A stretch of 62,683 bases of DNA from positions 1-62,683 of IMG/VR virus record IMGVR_UViG_3300042485_004141; one strand, 5' to 3'. Shown here piece after piece: positions 58,502 to 62,683 of this stretch. Position 1 is the stretch's first letter, and each line of letters opens with the position of its first letter. The notes under the pieces were generated by a model that did no database searches, was not told the DNA's origin, and was given only the letters and a program-made list of their open reading frames with translations. The DNA comes from a virus. Made by a program: the position numbers and the translations under genes.

Positions 58502-58550
58502 GACAAAACAAAACACCCAGCCTTTGAGGAAATCTCGCCAGCTGGGTGTT
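58502..58550 (-). terminator. Rho-independent terminator of the ssb gene
   Basis: AACACCCAGC (58512-58521) and GCTGGGTGTT (58541-58550) are perfect ten-base complements, with a T-rich tract on the minus strand (TTGTTTTG) just after. It lies 50 bases past the ssb stop. The rest of the 211-base gap (58390-58600) is AT-rich, with no gene visible and a possible promoter for the gene at 58389. Confidence 0.85.
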
Positions 58551-58600
58551 CTATTGGTTCTGTAAACCGTTCTCAGGCGCTCAGTGCGCCCATGAGCGGA

Positions 58601-59077
58601 CTAAAACGGGTCTGAGTCAATTTCCTCAAGAAGACCGCCAGCAGGTACCTTTGCGGTATTTGGGCGGGTTCTGCGCTGCTGGTCTGATTGTCCACGAGGA
58701 GCTGCCGACTGGGCATTCTCGCTTCGCTGACGACGCTCAATTGTCTCAAGTGACTTTGTTGAAATAGCAACTTCTTCTGCTACGAGTTCAACTGCTGAAC
58801 GCTTGATGCCTTCTTTGTCTTCGTATGAACGCTGCTCTAGGCGGCCGTACACGATGACGCCAATTCCCTTTTCGAGAGTGCGAGCTGAGTTCTCAGCCAA
58901 GTAACGCCAAGCGGCGATGTTGAAGTAGCTTGTCTTCTCTTGCTTCTCTCCAGCCTGGTCGTACCAAACATGGGTTGATGCTACGGAAAAGCTCAGTTTT
59001 GCTTGTCCTGATGTTGTGTAGGTGAGTTCGGGGTCTGCTGTCAGGTTCCCGACCACTGTAATTGGGGCCAAATTCAT
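58601..59077 (-). CDS. ssb: Single-stranded DNA-binding protein
   Basis: A 158-residue SSB with the OB-fold core: ITVVGNLTADPELTYTTSGQ, KTSYFNIAAWRYLAENSAR and GIGVIVYGRLEQRSYEDKEG. The C-terminus is flexible and ends in the acidic tip EEIDSDPF that binds partner proteins. It protects ssDNA at the fork and during Rad52-type annealing. The codons are GC-rich compared with neighbours, like the capsid gene, consistent with high expression. Confidence 0.93.
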   Translation of the reverse strand: MNLAPITVVGNLTADPELTYTTSGQAKLSFSVASTHVWYDQAGEKQEKTSYFNIAAWRYLAENSARTLEKGIGVIVYGRLEQRSYEDKEGIKRSAVELVAEEVAISTKSLETIERRQRSENAQSAAPRGQSDQQRRTRPNTAKVPAGGLLEEIDSDPF

Positions 59078-59164
59078 GGGTTATCTCTTTTCTATATGGT
59101 TGCCTTCGGAATGGGTCATTCCTGGACAAGCACACGATACACGTCCTGCGCTAGTATGTCAACC

Positions 59165-59419
59165 ATGAATTCAAAAAACGGAACAGAACTTCGACTCTCC
59201 CTCATAGACCTATTTGCCGAAACAATATCTAACTTTATGGGGCTAGAATCAGATAGTCTGGAAGAGGCTCGTGAAACGCAAATGGCTGCTGAAGACATTT
59301 CTGAACTGATAGCAGGAATGCTTGGATTAGCTGTTGATGATGGCCTCAATGAAAAGGGTGAAATGAGCGTAACGATGAGCCGTGAAACACCCGAAGAATA
59401 TCAATTAGTAGCAGGATAA
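59165..59419 (+). CDS. Hypothetical acidic protein
   Basis: An 84-residue protein (start ATG at 59165), acidic and helical: LRLSLIDLFAETISNFMGLE and AAEDISELIAGMLGLAVDDG. A TAGTAT at 59152-59157, seven bases before the ATG, might be a -10 box giving a leaderless transcript. It overlaps the next gene by one base (TAATG). No family. Confidence 0.5.
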   Translation: MNSKNGTELRLSLIDLFAETISNFMGLESDSLEEARETQMAAEDISELIAGMLGLAVDDGLNEKGEMSVTMSRETPEEYQLVAG

Positions 59420-59868
59420 TGAAGGAATCATTCGATATCCCAGCTCGGTCTTTTGACTTCAAAAAAGACTTAGAGTTTGGGTTACAAAGCGAAAAAGAGA
59501 TAGAGGGGTTTCTTGATGATTTGTCTAACGGTTCCTTTGAGGTAAAAACAGACCGTTACCGAAACGGAAGAATGGTTATAGAAACTGACCAGAACCCCAG
59601 AGCAATAACAGACGCAGACGGAAATAGAATCTGGCACAAAAGTGGCATAAACGTAACTACAGCCAAATGGTGGGTCTACGTTTTTTCTCCGTCGCAGGGT
59701 TTTGTTGTTGTGGATGTTGCTCGCGTGAAAAGATACCTACGAGCAAACCATGAAACATTCAATGAGTCGACCAAGATAAATCTTGGCGGAAACGACAACC
59801 CTGCTCGTGGTTTTCTTCTAATGAAAGAACACGTTCAGGATTTGCTAATCAATCAAATCTACGACTAG
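59419..59868 (+). CDS. PD-(D/E)XK-like phage protein
   Basis: A 149-residue protein with SFEVKTDRYRNGRMVIETDQ, KSGINVTTAKWWVYVF and a C-terminal helical part. The E-V-K core after an N-terminal helix and the SGINVTTAKWWVY segment resemble small PD-(D/E)XK-type phage proteins, with E-x-K as the catalytic pair. I cannot see the upstream Asp with confidence. It may be a nuclease; its start overlaps the preceding gene. Confidence 0.5.
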   Translation: MKESFDIPARSFDFKKDLEFGLQSEKEIEGFLDDLSNGSFEVKTDRYRNGRMVIETDQNPRAITDADGNRIWHKSGINVTTAKWWVYVFSPSQGFVVVDVARVKRYLRANHETFNESTKINLGGNDNPARGFLLMKEHVQDLLINQIYD

Positions 59869-59906
59869 ATTAAAAGATATCAAGACACGAAAGCAGTATT
59901 AAAAAA

Positions 59907-60236
59907 ATGACAACAGAACTAAACGCAAACACTTTTGATGAATTTATCCAAAGCGCAGATAAACCAGTCATTGTTGACTTTTGGGCACCCTGGTGTGGGC
60001 CTTGCAGGATAATTGCACCACTCATCGATGAACTGTCAACAGAAATGGCCGAAGAAGTAATATTTGCAAAAATGGACATAGAAGAGTTTCCAGAATTTGG
60101 CAAGCGATACTCCGTAATGTCAATTCCTGCTTTTGCAATGTTTAAAGACGGCGTATTCGGCGGACTAGTTCCTTCGAGGGGCGGTTACAGCAAAAGCCGC
60201 TTAACAGAAAACATTCGAATAGCCATCGCTCTTTAG
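59907..60236 (+). CDS. Thioredoxin
   Basis: A 109-residue thioredoxin. The active site is WCGPC (C30, C33) in VIVDFWAPWCGPCRIIAP, with the cis-Pro in SIPAFAMFKDG. There is no signal peptide. It probably gives electrons to the class II ribonucleotide reductase at 38944. It lies 38 bases after the PD-(D/E)XK-like gene and is followed by a tRNA-like element. Confidence 0.9.
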   Translation: MTTELNANTFDEFIQSADKPVIVDFWAPWCGPCRIIAPLIDELSTEMAEEVIFAKMDIEEFPEFGKRYSVMSIPAFAMFKDGVFGGLVPSRGGYSKSRLTENIRIAIAL

Positions 60237-60251
60237 CCACAAAAAGCGATG

Positions 60252-60328
60252 GCTGGAGTATCCCCTCACTCTTATAAAGTGTAGAAAGGGTAGATGGTGA
60301 CACGCGAGTTCAAATCTCGCCTCCAGCA
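60252..60328 (+). other. tRNA-like element lacking a D arm
   Basis: GCTGGAG and CTCCAGC form a perfect seven-base acceptor stem, and GCGAG-TTCAAAT-CTCGC is a perfect T arm with a canonical loop. CACT-CTTATAA-AGTG looks like a four-pair anticodon arm with U33 and A37; the anticodon would be TAT (Ile, reading ATA). Only about 8 bases lie before this arm, so no D arm can form, and about 22 lie after it. It may be a degenerate tRNA, a functional unusual tRNA or an RNA-level regulatory tRNA mimic. Confidence 0.5.
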
Positions 60329-60341
60329 CAAAGAAGGAATT

Positions 60342-60500
60342 ATGAAAAAATTAACAGATTACGAAAAACTAGTACTACACATATCGCGAGAGCTTCACGA
60401 CCGTCTGGTATTGGTGTCGGAAAAAGAAAAACTATCAGTAGGCTCGCTTCTCAGAAAAGCAATACACGAGTACCTAGATAAAAACAGCAATCAAAAATAA
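60342..60500 (+). CDS. Ribbon-helix-helix-like small protein
   Basis: A 52-residue protein. The start is the ATG at 60342 with GAAGGA upstream. VLHISRELHDRLVLVSEKEK and SVGSLLRKAIHEYLDKN fit the strand-helix-helix of CopG/Arc repressors. It begins 13 bases after the tRNA-like element and may bind DNA as a dimer to regulate the nearby genes. Confidence 0.6.
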   Translation: MKKLTDYEKLVLHISRELHDRLVLVSEKEKLSVGSLLRKAIHEYLDKNSNQK

Positions 60501-60513
60501 AAGGGAATAAAAA

Positions 60514-60870
60514 ATGGAAATGCCTGACCTGCCACCAGAGCAAAAACGCGAAGAAGAGCGCAGGGCTCTAAATTTTTGGATTGACCATTGCCACGGTCTT
60601 GAAGAAAAACTTTCGCAAACAAAAACGGAAATAGCTCAATTAAAAAGTCTTCTCAAAATTTGGATGCCTGAAGTAATGAGTGCACGCTCGCAAGACTACT
60701 GGGCCGCCGGATGGCTTGACACTCTCGATACGGAACTCCCTAAGATGGATTCAGACATACACGACGCAGCAATAATTCTTGGAGAAATCCCTACCTACTG
60801 GGATGGAAATAGTGACCCCGAAAAACATGCAACTTGGCGAACATACTCACCCCCATCGAAAGCACTATGA
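60514..60870 (+). CDS. Hypothetical coiled-coil protein
   Basis: A 118-residue protein (GGGA upstream of the ATG) with a helical N-terminus (REEERRALNFWIDHCHGLEE) and a heptad-like KLSQTKTEIAQLKSLLKI. The C-terminal part has several Trp (YWAAGWLDTLD, YWDGNSDPEKHATWRTY). No family. It follows the RHH gene after 13 bases. Confidence 0.5.
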   Translation: MEMPDLPPEQKREEERRALNFWIDHCHGLEEKLSQTKTEIAQLKSLLKIWMPEVMSARSQDYWAAGWLDTLDTELPKMDSDIHDAAIILGEIPTYWDGNSDPEKHATWRTYSPPSKAL

Positions 60871-60879
60871 AAGGTAAAA

Positions 60880-61182
60880 ATGCCAAACAATAAAGGAACC
60901 ATAGGAAAATTTACACAAGCAGGAATTGATAACGATGTCGTTTACGTCATATGGCATACGTCAGACCCAGCAGAAAGATGGTTTGTAACAATCGAAGAAA
61001 CCAAAGAGCGAGCAATTCTAAAGTCACTAATTGACAGGCGACCACACCCTGCAAATCACGGCTATACCCAGGATGCATGGGCATACGAAATAGTCAACGA
61101 AAAAACATGGCTACGAATGAACGCCGGAGGACTGCCAATCCCGCCTAAATCTGTGATGTCTAATCCAAGCACGCATAAATAA
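60880..61182 (+). CDS. Hypothetical protein
   Basis: A 100-residue basic protein with strands and Trp (DVVYVIWHTSDPAERWFVTI and TQDAWAYEIVNEKTWLRMNA). AAGG lies 8 bases upstream. It ends in a polar proline-rich tail. No family; it may form a small beta-rich fold. Confidence 0.5.
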   Translation: MPNNKGTIGKFTQAGIDNDVVYVIWHTSDPAERWFVTIEETKERAILKSLIDRRPHPANHGYTQDAWAYEIVNEKTWLRMNAGGLPIPPKSVMSNPSTHK

Positions 61183-61204
61183 AAAGAAAGAAAGAAAAAA
61201 AACA

Positions 61205-61447
61205 ATGAGTAAAACAAAATTTACCCACACCACTTATAATGAATGGGAAACCGGCAGGTACAAACTTGGACCTATCCCTAAATCTCCAGAAAAACAAATT
61301 GAATTACTAGAGTATGCCGTTTTTGAAATGTTTGAATGGCTTATGGACGAGCTTGGAATGGATAACCCAGCAAGCGTGGCGGACCGTTTGGCAGACCAGG
61401 TAAACCATATTGCTTTCATGGCACATCAGAAATGTTGCGCGCTTTAG
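61205..61447 (+). CDS. Hypothetical protein
   Basis: An 80-residue protein, acidic and mainly helical: EKQIELLEYAVFEMFEWLMD and ASVADRLADQVNHIAFMAH. AAAGAAAG-type sequence precedes the ATG. It is followed by a tRNA after 20 bases. No family. Confidence 0.5.
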   Translation: MSKTKFTHTTYNEWETGRYKLGPIPKSPEKQIELLEYAVFEMFEWLMDELGMDNPASVADRLADQVNHIAFMAHQKCCAL

Positions 61448-61467
61448 GAATTAAACCAGCCTAAAAC

Positions 61468-61541
61468 GGGCCCTTAGCTCAGTTGGTTAGAGCGCCGGAC
61501 TCATAATCCGTCAGTCCTGGGTTCAAGTCCCAGAGGGCCCA
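61468..61541 (+). tRNA. tRNA with anticodon CAT (Met or Ile2)
   Basis: A full cloverleaf: acceptor stem GGGCCCT / AGGGCCC, D arm with AGTTGGTTAGA, anticodon arm with CTCATAA, T arm CTGGG-TTCAAGT-CCCAG. CCA is not encoded. One pair at the base of the anticodon stem is mismatched. Anticodon CAT can serve elongator Met or, if C34 is lysidinylated, Ile at ATA. ATA codons are common in this window, so an Ile2 role is possible. The initiator-type three G-C pairs in the anticodon stem are not present. Confidence 0.92.
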
Positions 61542-61568
61542 CTAGAAAGATAATAGAAACATAGGAAC

Positions 61569-61763
61569 ATGGAAGAACAATACACAAAGCAAGACTTGTT
61601 TGACGATATGGAATATCTTAGAAAAGCAAACTTGATTGAAATAAAAGGCATGAACGAAGACGGAGAATGGCTGTGGGGACCAACTGCCGAAAGTCTAAAT
61701 ATGTCAGAAGAACATATAATGAAAATAATCGATGGTTGGATTGAAGAAGAAGATGACAAATAG
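61569..61763 (+). CDS. Small hypothetical acidic protein
   Basis: A 64-residue protein, EQYTKQDLFDDMEYLRKANL followed by a beta-hairpin-like LIEIKGMNEDGEWLWG and a helical end. The shape (helix, then wing) is winged-helix-like, so DNA binding is possible. It overlaps the next gene by 11 bases. Confidence 0.45.
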   Translation: MEEQYTKQDLFDDMEYLRKANLIEIKGMNEDGEWLWGPTAESLNMSEEHIMKIIDGWIEEEDDK

Positions 61764-61959
61764 TCCAGTTTACGCATACTCGTTCCCCCCAGAAAATCCG
61801 TCCTTTTGTTACCTGCTGTGTTCAACCGCAGAAGTGGACGCATGGGAGGTTGTGGGCACTCTTGACCGACAGATAGCTCAAATTGTTGTTACATCACTAA
61901 ATCATGCAGCCAACGAGCGTACAAAAAATACCAATCAGACACGGGACCCACGCTCATGA
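61753..61959 (+). CDS. Small hypothetical protein
   Basis: A 68-residue protein starting at the ATG at 61753, with two cysteines (PSFCYLLCSTAEVDAWEVVG) and a polar tail rich in Asn, Thr and Arg. It overlaps the preceding gene and its stop overlaps the next start (ATGA). No family. Confidence 0.45.
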   Translation: MTNSPVYAYSFPPENPSFCYLLCSTAEVDAWEVVGTLDRQIAQIVVTSLNHAANERTKNTNQTRDPRS

Positions 61960-62683
61960 AGGGTTTAATTTTATCTGGCGGCTCTGGAACGAGACTTAGG
62001 CCAATAACACACACGAGCGCAAAACAGTTAGTCCCCATTGCCAACAAGCCGATACTTTTTTACGGCATAGAAGACATGGTTAATGCTGGAATAAACGACA
62101 TTGCAATCATTGTTGGCTCTACGGCGAACGAAGTAATTGAGGCCGTTGGGGACGGTTCGGCTTTTGGTGCAAAAATAACTTACATAACTCAGGGCGCTCC
62201 GCTTGGCTTGGCTCATTGCGTATATATCGCTTCAGATTTTCTAGGTGAAGATAATTTCGTCATGTATCTAGGAGACAACATGATTGAGTCCAGTCTTACC
62301 TCTTTTGTACTTGACGGTATGGCCGGTTTCGACGCAAAACTTCTTCTGAAAGAAGTCGAAGATGCTAGCCAGTTCGGAGTTGCTGAAATAGGTGATGACG
62401 GCCGAATAAAAACATTGGTAGAAAAACCAGCCAACCCAAAATCCAATTTGGCGCTAGTTGGTGTTTACATGTTTTCAAAAGAAATACATCAAAGCATCAA
62501 AAAAATCAAAGCCTCACCACGAGGCGAACTTGAGATAACGGACGCCATACAAAACTTAATAGATTCTGGCAGCAGAGTGGCTTACGAGATACTCGATGGC
62601 TGGTGGATTGATACTGGCAAAAAAGACCCTCTTCTTGAGTGCAATAGACTCGTTCTTGACGCAATCGAACGAGATATATACGA
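61956..62683 (+). CDS. Sugar-1-phosphate nucleotidyltransferase (RmlA/RfbA-like), 3' end cut
   Basis: The start ATG at 61956 overlaps the previous stop, and the frame is open for 242 codons to the window edge. MKGLILSGGSGTRLRPITHT is the nucleotide-binding signature G-G-x-G-T-R-L. Further landmarks are QLVPIANKPILFYGIEDMV, YITQGAPLGLAH, FVMYLGDNMIES, SQFGVAEIGDDGRIKTLVEK and PRGELEITDAI. These fit glucose-1-phosphate thymidylyltransferases of the long, actinobacterial type. It could supply a sugar nucleotide for glycosylation of DNA, capsid or host surface, or be a host-derived gene. Confidence 0.85.
   Translation, partial: MKGLILSGGSGTRLRPITHTSAKQLVPIANKPILFYGIEDMVNAGINDIAIIVGSTANEVIEAVGDGSAFGAKITYITQGAPLGLAHCVYIASDFLGEDNFVMYLGDNMIESSLTSFVLDGMAGFDAKLLLKEVEDASQFGVAEIGDDGRIKTLVEKPANPKSNLALVGVYMFSKEIHQSIKKIKASPRGELEITDAIQNLIDSGSRVAYEILDGWWIDTGKKDPLLECNRLVLDAIERDIY

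Noticed and set aside
1-62683. Integrase, attachment site, transposase or insertion sequence.
   Set aside because: I found no integrase or transposase motif and no terminal inverted repeats. The two tRNA genes are complete and have no visible duplicated end.

Overview
The window is part of a tailed double-stranded DNA phage (Caudoviricetes) genome or a prophage of the same kind. The support is a terminase large subunit, an HK97-type portal, a prohead protease, a major capsid protein, SSB, a primase-helicase, a RuvC-type resolvase and phage-style nucleotide metabolism. A WhiB-family regulator and a monomeric class II ribonucleotide reductase point to an actinobacterial host. The base composition looks AT-leaning by eye, which would suit a low-GC freshwater actinobacterium, but that host is inference. 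No integrase, tail, lysis or DNA polymerase gene is visible, so the window is a fragment; both end genes run off the edge.

Layout. (1) About 1-8280, minus strand: a ParB / PAPS-reductase-like / ParB cluster, a RuvC-like resolvase, an HNH nuclease, a PD-(D/E)XK nuclease, a Rad52-type annealing protein and TerL. (2) About 8350-36130, plus strand: head module. Portal is followed by a 2916-residue protein that begins as a prohead protease and continues as an ArdC-like domain and an SF1 helicase, then an acidic scaffold-like protein, a 2897-residue protein with an HExxH site and a duplicated ParB-like domain, five smaller genes, the major capsid protein and a strong terminator. (3) About 36160-37940, plus: an SNase and small genes. 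(4) About 37910-41940, minus: tRNA-Arg(TCT), an HNH endonuclease, class II RNR and small genes. (5) About 42030-58140, plus: an H1-like basic protein, WhiB, primase-helicase, a possible small terminase, and a 3609-residue protein with GNAT-like, DnaQ-like, HExxH, ADP-ribosyltransferase, pentapeptide-repeat and papain-like domains. (6) About 58140-62683: SSB (minus), then thioredoxin, a PD-(D/E)XK-like protein, small genes, a tRNA with anticodon CAT, a tRNA-like element and the start of a nucleotidyltransferase.

The outstanding feature is the set of three giant proteins, 28.3 kb or about 45% of the window. Their domain mix fits the 'polyvalent protein' concept of Iyer, Aravind and colleagues: multi-domain phage proteins thought to enter the host with the DNA and disarm it. 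All three are punctuated by the short motif RLSSG, usually between recognisable domains. There are 13 exact copies plus variants, and all 13 exact copies have different nucleotide sequences. I infer that RLSSG is a processing or capsid-targeting signal and that the prohead protease at the start of the first giant may cut these polyproteins during head assembly. This is testable and is the main candidate for a new system here.

How it may work together: head genes build a capsid loaded with processed effectors; the recombination, primase-helicase, SSB, RNR and thioredoxin genes support DNA replication; WhiB, the ribbon-helix-helix-like proteins and a dyad-rich divergent promoter are candidates for regulation.
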